Shown: positions 9,038-17,584 of the stretch, one piece after another | How the letters are laid out: the number at the start of each line of letters is the position of its first letter | Position numbering within the stretch: the stretch's first letter is position 1 | Assembly (NCBI RefSeq): GCF_000243215.1 | Contig: NZ_JH594597.1 | Location: 180,255 to 244,254 of the forward strand | Direction: 5' to 3' | Origin: Odoribacter laneus YIT 12061 | GTDB lineage: Bacteria > Bacteroidota > Bacteroidia > Bacteroidales > Marinifilaceae | DNA: 64,000 bases | Program-made: the position numbers and the translations under genes | The notes under the pieces: generated by a model | Seen by the model: only the letters and a program-made list of their open reading frames with translations | What the model was told of the DNA's origin: nothing | Database searches by the model: none

Positions 9038-11620
9038 CCGAATTTGTATACTTGCTAATACGCTGCGGCCCCGTATCCCATACCTATAGTTTGTTTCATT
9101 CAACATACCATAACTGGCATACCGATATTCGCGTTTGTTTAAGAGATTCATGGCGACTAAGCTAAGGTCCGCCCGTTTTGATACCGTCCATCGGACAGAG
9201 GCATCAAGTAGTATCAGGTGGACAGAGTTTCCCGAACTGAACTGGGTATAATAATGCTCACCACCTGCGGCTATCTGCCAATCATTATTCGGGACGAAGG
9301 TAAAAGTCAGGTTTTGTTTCAATACAGTATAATTACTTTTCTCAACTTGGTCAATATTCAATGCATTATTTACATACAGCAGTCGATAATCTACAGAAAA
9401 CCAATTGGTGAAATATCCTTTAAGACAAGGCTGCACAGAAATCATCTTCAAGATATAGGGTAATTCTACATTCCGCCTCATTGATGTAGTCCAGACTTGT
9501 TGATAAGCAGCATCCAGACTGAATGTGATTTTTCCAGACATTAAACCTTTGCTACTGCTTCCATAAATAGCAAAAGTTTTGCTATCATTATCCACTGGTG
9601 AAAAGGTGGTAAGGATATAATCGTCAATAAATAATTGGTTTTGCATACATGGGTTATGATTCCATTCGAATTCTCCGGTTAGGTTGAAGAAGAGTGAAGT
9701 GAGGGGATTCCTATACCTCAAATTAACGGTTGCAGACCGTTCTTCCTTGTATGCAGAAACAAGCTGGGGCCTATACAAGTTCCGGAAATTCGTCATAAAG
9801 ATATTCTGCATATACATATCGGCCTCCGGAGGTGTCAGCGAATATTTGAGCCGCGCTGCAAAATCCAGCTTTGCATTAATGTGATAAAGAAGATAAAAGG
9901 AGGGAGAGAGGGCTATATAGTTCTTTGTCAGATTTTCACCTGCGAACTTGTCTCTCACATCGTACAGATGATAGTATACAGGAGCTGACAAAGTAAGTAG
10001 CCATTTTTGCGAGGTATAGGATGCTTCAGGCGAAATATAAGTATTCACCAAGGAGAAATGCATATCGTTTTGTGTCGGGTATGATATTTCCAACCCTTGT
10101 AAATTACTATGGATGCTATAGTAGTTGAAATCTATTCCGGCCCGGGCATAAATGTTCCATCGGTTGATAAACCAACCATAGCGTGCCTCTGTTACCGAGC
10201 GGAAATCATCTGTCGTAATGCCTTGTAAAATTGGTTTGCCGGTAATGATATCCAATGAATGTGGCTTATAAATGTACCTGTTGCGTGAAGAAACCGTAAC
10301 CAAATTATTATCAATACGCTTTACGAATTGTAAATCGTTCGTAGCACCGAAAGAAGGTGTTTTAGCCCTCTGTGAAAGAGAAAGAGTACCCCCTATGTCT
10401 GATACTGTCTTATTCCAGTGGACATCGATATAAAAATTATCTTTCAGAAAGAGTGTCGGACGATTGAGTTGATATGCCCACAGACTGCCCAAATGATGGG
10501 CTTGCGTCCGCATAATGTTGCTTTCTGTAAAGGATGCTATACTTGCATCAAAGTAGTCCGTTTCGTATCCTGTCCTGTAATCCAGCCTGTCGCTTTCATA
10601 CATAAGATTGAATTTAATATCTTTACTTTTTCCCACACGCCATGAGTTTGATGTATTTGCAAGAACGGAGAAATTATCACGCGTACGCCGCTCATCAATC
10701 GGAGAAGAGGGTGGCCTCACAGAAATGTGATCTTCTCCTAAATTATCAGTATAACCGACACTGAAAATTCTATCCTCCAGCTGTCTCTGACTCTGGGATG
10801 CTGGATTCCAACCGTCGTTATTTACACGGACTGTTTCCATGTTTTGCCAATTACCGGCCATACGCATTGCAAACAGTGAAGCATCGTATAATAAAGGAGA
10901 AAAGCCTCCTCCCCCCTTAAAGATGCCTACCCACTTATGTCTGGCCTCCTCCTTTAGTTTTATATTCAGTCCAGCCTGTTGGGAGAATTCTACCCCCCTC
11001 AAGACCTGTATAGGCTGATGGTTTTCCAGTATTTCCACACTTGCGACATCCGAAGGAGCTATATTCTCCGTCGCTAATCCATAGCGTCCATCCATAAAAT
11101 CAACCCCGTCTATGTAGAATTTGTTAATAGGCTCTCCATTGTACTTTATCTCTCCATTCTCCTCCACCTTTATACCTGGCAATCGCTTGAGTACATCGGC
11201 AATATTCTTGTCCTGAACCCTCGCATATTTGCTCGTATAATAAGTCAGAGTATCACTACGTTGCTCAATACCCGGAGCATTGACAATGACATCCTTTAAT
11301 TGGGTCGGCTGAAGAATAAGATGGACAATTACTGGAGAAATAACCTTATTCAATGCTAATTTGTAAGGACGATAACTCATACATTGGAAACTCAAGATAA
11401 AATCCGAATTTTGAGTTTTATACTTTATATTGAATACTCCTTTATCATCGGTGATAGCATACTGAATCGTTGCATCGGAAGAGTCTTTGATCCGTACTAT
11501 TACTCCTGCGATAGGAGAATTATCCTCCTTATCAAGGACCACACCACTCACCTCTGCATCCTGTCCATAGGCAATGGCCAGCCCCAGCAATATCATAATG
11601 ATCGTGGTAATGGTTCTCAT
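9032..11620 (-). CDS. TonB-dependent outer-membrane beta-barrel receptor
   Basis: An 862-residue outer-membrane protein. A signal peptide (cleavage near YGQDA) is followed by a carboxypeptidase-regulatory-like beta-sandwich domain (about 22-105, with SGVVLDKEDNSPIAGV). Next is a plug-like domain (about 110-215, with LKRLPGIKVEENGEIKYNGEPI and FYIDGVDF), then a long beta-barrel. This is the Bacteroidetes family of outer-membrane beta-barrel proteins that lacks a classical TonB box and is often paired with GLPGLI proteins. The GLPGLI gene lies 13 bases upstream in the same operon, and a two-component system is divergent. The transported ligand is unknown. Confidence 0.85.
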   Translation of the reverse strand: MRTITTIIMILLGLAIAYGQDAEVSGVVLDKEDNSPIAGVIVRIKDSSDATIQYAITDDKGVFNIKYKTQNSDFILSFQCMSYRPYKLALNKVISPVIVHLILQPTQLKDVIVNAPGIEQRSDTLTYYTSKYARVQDKNIADVLKRLPGIKVEENGEIKYNGEPINKFYIDGVDFMDGRYGLATENIAPSDVASVEILENHQPIQVLRGVEFSQQAGLNIKLKEEARHKWVGIFKGGGGFSPLLYDASLFAMRMAGNWQNMETVRVNNDGWNPASQSQRQLEDRIFSVGYTDNLGEDHISVRPPSSPIDERRTRDNFSVLANTSNSWRVGKSKDIKFNLMYESDRLDYRTGYETDYFDASIASFTESNIMRTQAHHLGSLWAYQLNRPTLFLKDNFYIDVHWNKTVSDIGGTLSLSQRAKTPSFGATNDLQFVKRIDNNLVTVSSRNRYIYKPHSLDIITGKPILQGITTDDFRSVTEARYGWFINRWNIYARAGIDFNYYSIHSNLQGLEISYPTQNDMHFSLVNTYISPEASYTSQKWLLTLSAPVYYHLYDVRDKFAGENLTKNYIALSPSFYLLYHINAKLDFAARLKYSLTPPEADMYMQNIFMTNFRNLYRPQLVSAYKEERSATVNLRYRNPLTSLFFNLTGEFEWNHNPCMQNQLFIDDYILTTFSPVDNDSKTFAIYGSSSKGLMSGKITFSLDAAYQQVWTTSMRRNVELPYILKMISVQPCLKGYFTNWFSVDYRLLYVNNALNIDQVEKSNYTVLKQNLTFTFVPNNDWQIAAGGEHYYTQFSSGNSVHLILLDASVRWTVSKRADLSLVAMNLLNKREYRYASYGMLNETNYRYGIRGRSVLASIQIRL

Positions 11621-11633
11621 AAAACAAATCTAT

Positions 11634-12533
11634 CTAGTAATTCTTCCAATCGGTTTCGATGTAATCATAGGTCAATTTGCGGGGCTGCGCCAAATCCGGG
11701 CGAGATTTCCCCTCAGGTGTAATTATATGGACTTTTACTCCGCTTACCGTTTCCAAATATCCCATCGGATTGATGTCGTATCTATACTTAGTCCGATAAA
11801 ATTTTTCCCGTGAAGTTTTGTTATACTCGACTTCCGGCATTGTAATCTGACGATTCGCTTTAGAATTGATTCCCACACACACAAACGAATAATGATCATG
11901 GATATCCCGCACTTCCATTATAAAACCAGGGAGGCCGCCGAATTTCCACGGACCGTCAGCAACGGGTATTTCATCTGTATAATAGGCGATATAATCCCTA
12001 CCTCTGAAATTACATGTGGCACGACGGCATTTATAGCCAAGTATCTCTTTCGTACCCTCTGTCATAGACCACTCTTGAGTGGGGATAAGTTCTTCTATGA
12101 GGAACCAATCTGTTGCAATCTTATCTGTAGTGGTAAATTTACCTGTCGGATAATTCTTATAAAGGGAGAATGTTTCTCCACCGACATAACGGCCCGGATT
12201 TGCCTTTATCTGATCCGGGGTAGACACGCTGATAAGAGAATCAATCAGCATAACACGATAGCTTGTGAACTTCGACAAACCGTAACCTACTTGAAGCACC
12301 ATACGGTCTGTTACGGCTGAATTTATATCCGCCGTATCGCGCAGATAACGATAGTCGTACATAAACTCCATAACTGCAGTACCGATTTCTTTATGCTCTA
12401 CAGGCATACCGGAATTCACTGACATCTGCTCGCCTACTTTGATGCTAATAATCTGATTGTTTTGAGAATTGCCTGCCATAATGGAACCAAAGACAAATAC
12501 CAAGACAAATGACATTTTTTTCATACTCCCCAT
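11634..12533 (-). CDS. GLPGLI family protein
   Basis: A 299-residue exported protein with a signal peptide (residues 1-23, ending GNSQ). It carries the family signature GGLPGFIMEV near residues 195-205, preceded by the conserved WSMTEGTKEILGYKCRRA region and followed by the C-terminal DFIETDWKNY-like end. GLPGLI proteins are Bacteroidetes-specific periplasmic or outer-membrane-associated proteins of unknown biochemical role, commonly co-encoded with a beta-barrel receptor, as here. It is the first gene of the pair, with its own promoter facing away from the histidine kinase gene. Confidence 0.88.
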   Translation of the reverse strand: MGSMKKMSFVLVFVFGSIMAGNSQNNQIISIKVGEQMSVNSGMPVEHKEIGTAVMEFMYDYRYLRDTADINSAVTDRMVLQVGYGLSKFTSYRVMLIDSLISVSTPDQIKANPGRYVGGETFSLYKNYPTGKFTTTDKIATDWFLIEELIPTQEWSMTEGTKEILGYKCRRATCNFRGRDYIAYYTDEIPVADGPWKFGGLPGFIMEVRDIHDHYSFVCVGINSKANRQITMPEVEYNKTSREKFYRTKYRYDINPMGYLETVSGVKVHIITPEGKSRPDLAQPRKLTYDYIETDWKNY

Positions 12534-12552
12534 AATTTAGTTTAACTTTTTC

Positions 12553-12560
12553 CAAAAGTA
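12553..12560 (-). promoter_or_regulatory. -7 promoter element for the GLPGLI-receptor operon
   Basis: TACTTTTG on the minus strand matches TAnnTTTG about 20 bases ahead of the GLPGLI start codon. The divergent histidine kinase gene has the identical -7 octamer, so the two operons share promoter sequence on opposite sides of a gap of roughly 120 bases. Confidence 0.6.
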
Positions 12561-12677
12561 CAGGTAAGGAGCCTTAAGCGAAAAAATAATTATTACCCAA
12601 CGATTAGCGATTATTACTAAATTATTACTGAAGATATACTTTGTCCCTATAGAAGTTCGCTGATAGGATAAATGGAT

Positions 12678-12685
12678 TACTTTTG
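12678..12685 (+). promoter_or_regulatory. -7 promoter element for the two-component operon
   Basis: TACTTTTG, an exact TAnnTTTG match and identical to the octamer of the divergent GLPGLI promoter. A weak -33-like TTCG lies 18 bases upstream. It overlaps the most upstream possible start codon of the histidine kinase (12672), which argues that translation begins downstream at 12690 or, better, 12702. Confidence 0.55.
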
Positions 12686-12701
12686 CAATATGGGGAAAAG
12701 A

Positions 12702-14141
12702 ATGAAAGCATTATACGGACTTACCATCGCCACAATCATTGCATTTTGCACAATACAATGTTATTGGCTGTATAACCGCTTTAAAGATGCCCGGAACGGT
12801 TACGAAAACAATTTATATGATACTGTTTTAGAGGTAATGCATGAGGATTATAAAATTCGGCGTGCAACACAAACACCCGATATCAGCATTTTGACCAGTT
12901 CAAAGATGAAAGTTTCCTCTAATGCTGATCAAGCAGGCTTCCTGACAATGACATTTGAGGTCTATGTTGTGGATAGGAATACGTACACTATCAACGACAC
13001 CACAGACATGAATAATATAACCCGTATTTATGAGCAAGAAAAACCGGAAGGGATAACCAAATACAGTTTTGAAGTGGATAATCCACCTAATGAACGGGAT
13101 GCTTACGATGCGCTGGAACGTTTCCAAGTAGATGTGCGTAGTCCGTTTAATGCAGCCAAGATAGACTCTCTATTGAACAAAAGAGACGTAGAAGCAAAAG
13201 CTATTACAGTTGAACAGGCCGATTCAATGGTGTGGTCTGTATCACGAACAGATCATCCCTCAAAATGGCACCCGGAAATAACGGTATCCTATCCGTATGA
13301 CATTTTCGAAGGAGAGGTGGTGAATGTCACAGTAGCTGTTGGAATGTCTCCTGTCATAATGAAAATGCTGGATACACTGTTGATTTCACTTGTACTGTCT
13401 GTCCTGCTGATTACCTGCCTTATTGTACAGATTGCGACAATCCGTAAACAGCGCAAATTGGAAAAACTGCGTCAGGATTTTATTCATATAATGATACACG
13501 AACTGAAACGACCTATCTCAACTTTGAAAATGTGCGTGTCGTTTATGCGTAACGATAAGTTAATGCAAGATAAGGAAAGCAAAGAGGCCATCATTTCCGA
13601 CTCTTATCATGAACTGGATAACCTTTCCTCTTATTTCTCGAAATTGCGTGACCTTACCTTCAATGACGTAACAGAAATTCCGCTTACATTATCAGCATTT
13701 AACCTCCAGGATGCAATTGAAGAATGTATTGAAAAACTTACCATCCCAAGCGGTAAGTCGGCGACAATCGATGTCGTTTCCCATGCGGATATCATGATTA
13801 CAGCCGACAGAATGCATCTTATTAATATGCTCAGTAATCTTTTGGAGAATGCATTGAAATACTCTAAGAATAAAGTCCGAGTCGAAATTAGCTACTGCGA
13901 AAGCAATGGGGAATCTATAATTATATCTGTCAAGGACAATGGATTCGGTATCCCTAAATCAGAGTGCAGATATGTATTCGACAAATTTTTCCGTAGTCAG
14001 ACAATTGTTGATAAGAACATATTAGGCATGGGACTGGGATTGGCGTATGTCAAATTATTAGTTTTGGCACACAAAGGTTCCATTGAAGTAGAAAGCGAAA
14101 AAGGTCTCGGCACTGTCTTCACGATTAAGTTACCGCAATGA
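12702..14141 (+). CDS. Sensor histidine kinase
   Basis: A membrane sensor kinase of 479 residues from this start. The frame opens at 12672, but a -7 promoter box lies at 12678-12685 and a GGGGAAAAG tract directly precedes 12702, so I prefer 12702 (MKALYGL). Numbered from 12672, the domains are TM1 (about 13-32), a periplasmic sensor (35-230), TM2 (about 233-254), the phospho-acceptor H276 in MIHELKRP, then HATPase with N, G1 (DNGFGIP) and G2 (GMGLGLAYVKLL) boxes. The kinase and response regulator overlap by 4 bases. The overall plan resembles RprX-type Bacteroidetes kinases. Its likely targets are the divergent receptor genes (inference). Confidence 0.9.
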   Translation: MKALYGLTIATIIAFCTIQCYWLYNRFKDARNGYENNLYDTVLEVMHEDYKIRRATQTPDISILTSSKMKVSSNADQAGFLTMTFEVYVVDRNTYTINDTTDMNNITRIYEQEKPEGITKYSFEVDNPPNERDAYDALERFQVDVRSPFNAAKIDSLLNKRDVEAKAITVEQADSMVWSVSRTDHPSKWHPEITVSYPYDIFEGEVVNVTVAVGMSPVIMKMLDTLLISLVLSVLLITCLIVQIATIRKQRKLEKLRQDFIHIMIHELKRPISTLKMCVSFMRNDKLMQDKESKEAIISDSYHELDNLSSYFSKLRDLTFNDVTEIPLTLSAFNLQDAIEECIEKLTIPSGKSATIDVVSHADIMITADRMHLINMLSNLLENALKYSKNKVRVEISYCESNGESIIISVKDNGFGIPKSECRYVFDKFFRSQTIVDKNILGMGLGLAYVKLLVLAHKGSIEVESEKGLGTVFTIKLPQ

Positions 14142-14845
14142 GAGATAAGATAAGCATATTGTTAGTGGATGACGATTTGAAGAACTCCATGCTACTGAAG
14201 AGGTTTTTGGAGGTAGAAGGATATGGTGTGACCTACGCCAACAATGGTTGCGTCGGTTGGGAACTTTTCCAAACAACACATCCGGATCTTATCCTGCTGG
14301 ACATAAATATGCCCGAAATGAATGGATTCGAACTCGCAAAGAAGATTCGTGAAGTCAATCGGAAAGTGTTGATTTTCTTCCTTACAGACCGTACGGAAAA
14401 AGATGACAGACTGAAAGGTTTTAGCCTAAAGGGTAACGATTACATCCCCAAGCCGTTTTACCCGGAAGAACTTATTGCTAAAATAAAGGAACGTTTCGAG
14501 CATAGGACCGTAGAAGCACAACATGAATTTGTCATTGGTAAAACATTATTTGACAGTAATCTATCCTCTGTTACACATAACGGGATTTCGCGTACCTTAA
14601 CTGCAAGACAGACCGACATTCTTCTATTGTTGTCACAGAAGATAGGAACTATGGTAGAACGAGAATATATCCTCAAGACAATTTGGGGGGATGATAGTCA
14701 TGCAAACTCTTTGGCCCTGAATGTTCAAATTACTTATCTCCGGCGCATTCTCGAAGAAGATCAATTGATATCCATTATTTCACTAAAGAAAAAGGGATAT
14801 GTATTGAAAGTGAAGGGATACTATGCTGGATTAGCCAAAATTTAA
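14138..14845 (+). CDS. OmpR-type response regulator
   Basis: A 235-residue transcription factor with an N-terminal receiver and a C-terminal winged helix. In the receiver, D11-D12 form the acidic pocket, D55 (LLDINMP) is the phospho-acceptor, T83 and K105 are the conserved switch and lysine residues. The winged helix spans about 130-228 (TARQTDILLLLSQKIGTMVEREYIL and NVQITYLRRIL). Its start overlaps the kinase stop as ATGA, a classic translational coupling. Known: OmpR-type regulators bind direct repeats near promoters. Inference: it controls the adjacent receptor/GLPGLI operon. Confidence 0.93.
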   Translation: MRDKISILLVDDDLKNSMLLKRFLEVEGYGVTYANNGCVGWELFQTTHPDLILLDINMPEMNGFELAKKIREVNRKVLIFFLTDRTEKDDRLKGFSLKGNDYIPKPFYPEELIAKIKERFEHRTVEAQHEFVIGKTLFDSNLSSVTHNGISRTLTARQTDILLLLSQKIGTMVEREYILKTIWGDDSHANSLALNVQITYLRRILEEDQLISIISLKKKGYVLKVKGYYAGLAKI

Positions 14846-15372
14846 TCTGATTAATACGAATAAAAATATTAAAATGAAGCCAACCGAACATTTTATTTTT
14901 CAGTTCTATAGCTTTGTTTTCTCTGAGTAGGGGTTTTTCTTTATTTGTCAGGTAATCTCGTCGTTGCGGGAACTCGGACTGATCCAGATAAAGTAAGGGA
15001 ATAAAATTGCCTTTCTGTACCGGATCCAACTAAAGAGTTAAAAAAGTATCATACCCCCTGAAAAGGTCGGTAGGGATCTTTTTATCATAAAAATAGAGTT
15101 TTAAATTCACGAAAATACCCGGGGAGCTTTTATTTCTGTTTCTTAGAAAAATCAATTGTAAAGGCCCACCAGAATCTAATTGACAATATTCCTCGTTTTT
15201 TCCGGAATCTCAGAATGAAGAGAAATAAGTAGTATTGTTAAAGTATATATCCGGGATACTGAAAATCCAAATGAAAGGTGGAAAATGAATTGAAAGCAGC
15301 AAACATCTGGAAAAACAGAAAGGGAAAAGGAGAAAAGTTTAAAAATTACACAAAAGGGCACGTCCCTAATGT

Positions 15373-15450
15373 GTAAAAAGTTCCCGATAGAGAAATCGGG
15401 AACTTTAGTCTGTCTAACCAAAACCTATGAAAAAACGATTTGAATTTCTT
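15373..15450 (-). ncRNA. Candidate small RNA with its own promoter and terminator
   Basis: On the minus strand an exact -7 box TAGTTTTG (15456-15463) would start a transcript near 15450. About 45 bases later a perfect 12-bp stem (AAAGTTCCCGAT paired across a 6-base loop, 15377-15406) is followed by TTTTT, a strong intrinsic terminator. The predicted RNA is about 75-80 nt and contains no good frame. An alternative is that the hairpin only terminates the DUF389 transcript, whose stop codon lies about 290 bases upstream. Confidence 0.4.
15377..15406 (-). terminator. Strong intrinsic terminator
   Basis: Perfect 12-bp inverted repeat (arms 15377-15388 and 15395-15406) with a 6-base loop and a T run on the minus strand (15375-15379). 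It ends the small RNA candidate and/or read-through from the DUF389 gene. Confidence 0.75.
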
Positions 15451-15471
15451 CGTTGCAAAACTAACGGAAGG

Positions 15472-15491
15472 TTGTTACAAAAATGTAACAA
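15472..15491. promoter_or_regulatory. 20-bp dyad overlapping the small RNA promoter
   Basis: TTGTTACA-AAAA-TGTAACAA is a perfect 8-bp inverted repeat placed where the -33 region of the minus-strand promoter should be. Symmetric TGTTA..TAACA sites are typical of CRP/FNR-type or GntR-type dimers. A regulator binding here would control the candidate small RNA; the regulator is unknown. Confidence 0.45.
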
Positions 15492-15695
15492 AACCATGAA
15501 GTCTCTATGACAATCTGTCGATTTTTGGATTTTGAGGAGGAAAGGTGAATCTAAAATGTTTTTTAACATTCAAATGTTCAAAATGGTTAGGAGTATTTCG
15601 CGGCAGAGAAAGTTTACTCTACTCGTGGCTTTTCCGAACTTTTGCACAGTTGAATGTCTTTTGAATAAATCTGCATTCGGGTTTATTGCTGGCTG

Positions 15696-17060
15696 TCAGT
15701 AGCGGATTATTTCAACGTTGGGAACCTTTAGACGGGTCGCTAACCAGGATTTGAAACGTTCTTCCTCCAGCGCTACCGGCGCTTTCTGATAGGATAAGAA
15801 AGCAACGGTTAAGGTATCGCTACGCTGCAATTCAACTTCTGTACGTACTAAACGGGATACAGCAATGGAGCGGATATAAGGGAATAATATTTTCAATTCC
15901 GGAGAAATAGAAAGTGCTACAGAATCATATACGGTATATTTCTCCAAACGGGATTTCAAATAATTGATTTCCTGAACTTGCTGCTTCATTTTTTCCTGAT
16001 TGCGACGATAAAAATCCTGCAATACCAAGTTATTTAACCCCTCTCTCCCAGCATCTTCTTCTTTCTTACCAAACCCCTGAGAAATGTCCAACCGCACATT
16101 TTCTAAACCGTATTGTTCCATTTTTTGTCGCAACATGATAATCGATTCCTCCGGTACTTCTTTCCCTACTAATGATACTGAGATTTTACGATCAGGTGCT
16201 TCCGCATCTATATATTTATTCACCACAAAAGTGTTGGGGAAGTTAATTTCATTGACAATGAAACGATCCGCACTTGTTTGAAAGATATTTTTCCGGATCA
16301 TATTATAAGTGATGTATACACTCGGTACAATGGTTAAAAAAAGGATGGTATACACCAATTGCTGTACTCTTTTGCCCCGGGCCTTATCTACAAAAGTTTT
16401 TTTGGAAAAATGCATTAATTTTACCCCAAGGGTCGTAGCAAAAGCAATAAAGACAGAATTAATCATATACAGGTAAAAGGCTCCGAAAAAATAGGAAAAA
16501 TTTCCACTGGCAATTCCAAATCCCGCCGTACACAATGGAGGCATTAAAGCCGTAGCAATGGCCACTCCCGGAATTACGTTTCCTTTTAAACGCGTACTGG
16601 AAGCCACAATACCCGCCATACCACCAAAAAAAGCAATGAGGACATCGTATATGGTGGGGGTTGTCCGGGCTAATAATTCCGAACGGGCTTCATTTAAAGG
16701 AGAAATTAAAAAATAAAAGGTAGAGGTCAGAATACCGAATACCGTAGCAATAGCTAAATTCCGAAAAGCTTTTTTAATCAATTCGAAATCGTTGATTCCC
16801 AAACCTAATCCGATTCCCATAATAGGCCCCATCAGAGGAGAAATCAACATGGCACCGATAATGACAGCCGTAGAATTAACATTTAATCCCAAAGAAGCAA
16901 TGAATATAGCAAAAATCAATACCCACAAATTACTTCCCCGGAAATTGATCCCTTTACAAATATTTTCAATGGTTTCGACCTCGCTCTCCCGATCTTCCGA
17001 AGGATCGAAAATCCCCTTCAGGTAATTTTGAAACTGAAGAAATAATTCTGAAAAATTCAT
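15696..17060 (-). CDS. DUF389 (TIGR00341-type) membrane protein
   Basis: An inner-membrane protein of 454 residues from the preferred start MNFSELFL (17060), which has an AAAAAGGGA tract just upstream; an in-frame earlier start exists at 17084. After a hydrophilic N-terminus come about six helices (approximately 45-235) bearing the DUF389 signatures LISPLMGPIMGIGLGLG, IAFFGGMAGIVASS and ATALMPPLCTAGFGIA. A C-terminal extracytoplasmic or cytosolic domain of about 200 residues follows. The family has no established function; transport is suspected from the Gly/Pro-rich helices. It appears monocistronic. Confidence 0.88.
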   Translation of the reverse strand: MNFSELFLQFQNYLKGIFDPSEDRESEVETIENICKGINFRGSNLWVLIFAIFIASLGLNVNSTAVIIGAMLISPLMGPIMGIGLGLGINDFELIKKAFRNLAIATVFGILTSTFYFLISPLNEARSELLARTTPTIYDVLIAFFGGMAGIVASSTRLKGNVIPGVAIATALMPPLCTAGFGIASGNFSYFFGAFYLYMINSVFIAFATTLGVKLMHFSKKTFVDKARGKRVQQLVYTILFLTIVPSVYITYNMIRKNIFQTSADRFIVNEINFPNTFVVNKYIDAEAPDRKISVSLVGKEVPEESIIMLRQKMEQYGLENVRLDISQGFGKKEEDAGREGLNNLVLQDFYRRNQEKMKQQVQEINYLKSRLEKYTVYDSVALSISPELKILFPYIRSIAVSRLVRTEVELQRSDTLTVAFLSYQKAPVALEEERFKSWLATRLKVPNVEIIRY

Positions 17061-17284
17061 ATCCCTTTTTGTTTTAATACACAAATTTTAAAATATACCT
17101 CTTACACCTAGAAACTGCAAAATAACGGTTTTTTTTCGGGAAAATCATCGATAAGTACGCTCTATCGATAAATTTCAGAAAAATATATTAAAATGTTTTA
17201 GCCTCTTATCATCCTTTTCATTTTTATATATACAAATAACATCTTTTTGATGTGTTTTTCATCAAAACAAAGGATCGGTTTGGA

Positions 17285-17480
17285 CGCGGATAAGTAGCAC
17301 TTTTATTACGGCCTATGACGATCAGGATTTAATACAACTTATCTTTTCTGACCGGAGAGTCCTTCGGGAAGGCATATCGTTTGTATTTTAAGGCAAATTA
17401 TATTTATTACGAAAGCGGAGCCCGCGTATACGGAGCCGTGATCCATTGTGTAAAAGAATATAACGTCTTTATTCCTTCTG
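17285..17480 (+). pseudogene. Possible decayed ECF sigma factor fragment
   Basis: One plus-strand frame gives ITAYDDQDLIQLIF and, after a +1 shift, the next gives SFGKAYRLYFKANYIYY. Together these resemble the N-terminal region 2 of ECF sigma factors (DxxLIxLIxxGxxxAFxxLYxxYxxxLY). There is no start codon and no downstream region 4. The resemblance is short and could be chance. Confidence 0.18.
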
Positions 17481-17528
17481 TGAATTCCTATTCTTTTCGA
17501 AAAAAGAATCATTCCCGAAATCAAAAAT

Positions 17529-17567
17529 CCCCCTCAAAATTCTGTGTTTCACTTTATTTTGAGGGGG
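17529..17567 (-). terminator. Intrinsic terminator of the giant gene
   Basis: A 12-bp perfect stem, CCCCCTCAAAAT (17529-17540) with ATTTTGAGGGGG (17556-17567), spans a 15-base loop. On the minus strand it is followed by ATTTTTGA, 18 bases past the giant gene's stop codon. Confidence 0.8.
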
Positions 17568-17584
17568 GGCGAATAAAATAAAAG

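Larger units (their letters stand above)
14846..15695. other. 850-bp gene-poor gap with a small RNA candidate
   Basis: No convincing protein gene lies between the response regulator and the DUF389 gene. Short frames on both strands (14775-15029 minus from a TTG codon, 15176-15421 minus) have no recognisable domain and are interrupted upstream by stops. The right half contains a promoter, a dyad and a strong hairpin on the minus strand, described separately. The left half could be the relic of a decayed gene; I cannot identify it. Confidence 0.5.
17061..17584. other. Gap between DUF389 and the giant gene
   Basis: About 520 bases. The right end carries the giant gene's terminator. The centre (about 17285-17480) has a possible decayed sigma-factor-like fragment described separately. 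The left 200 bases hold the DUF389 promoter region, where an exact TAnnTTTG is absent but a TAAAATTTG variant is seen. Confidence 0.45.

Noticed and set aside
14775-15029. 84-codon minus-strand frame after the response regulator
   Set aside because: A TTG start directly after a stop codon, no domain, and overlap with the response regulator end.
17381-17581. 66-codon plus-strand frame
   Set aside because: It begins at TTG and runs into the giant gene's terminator; at best it is part of a decayed fragment.
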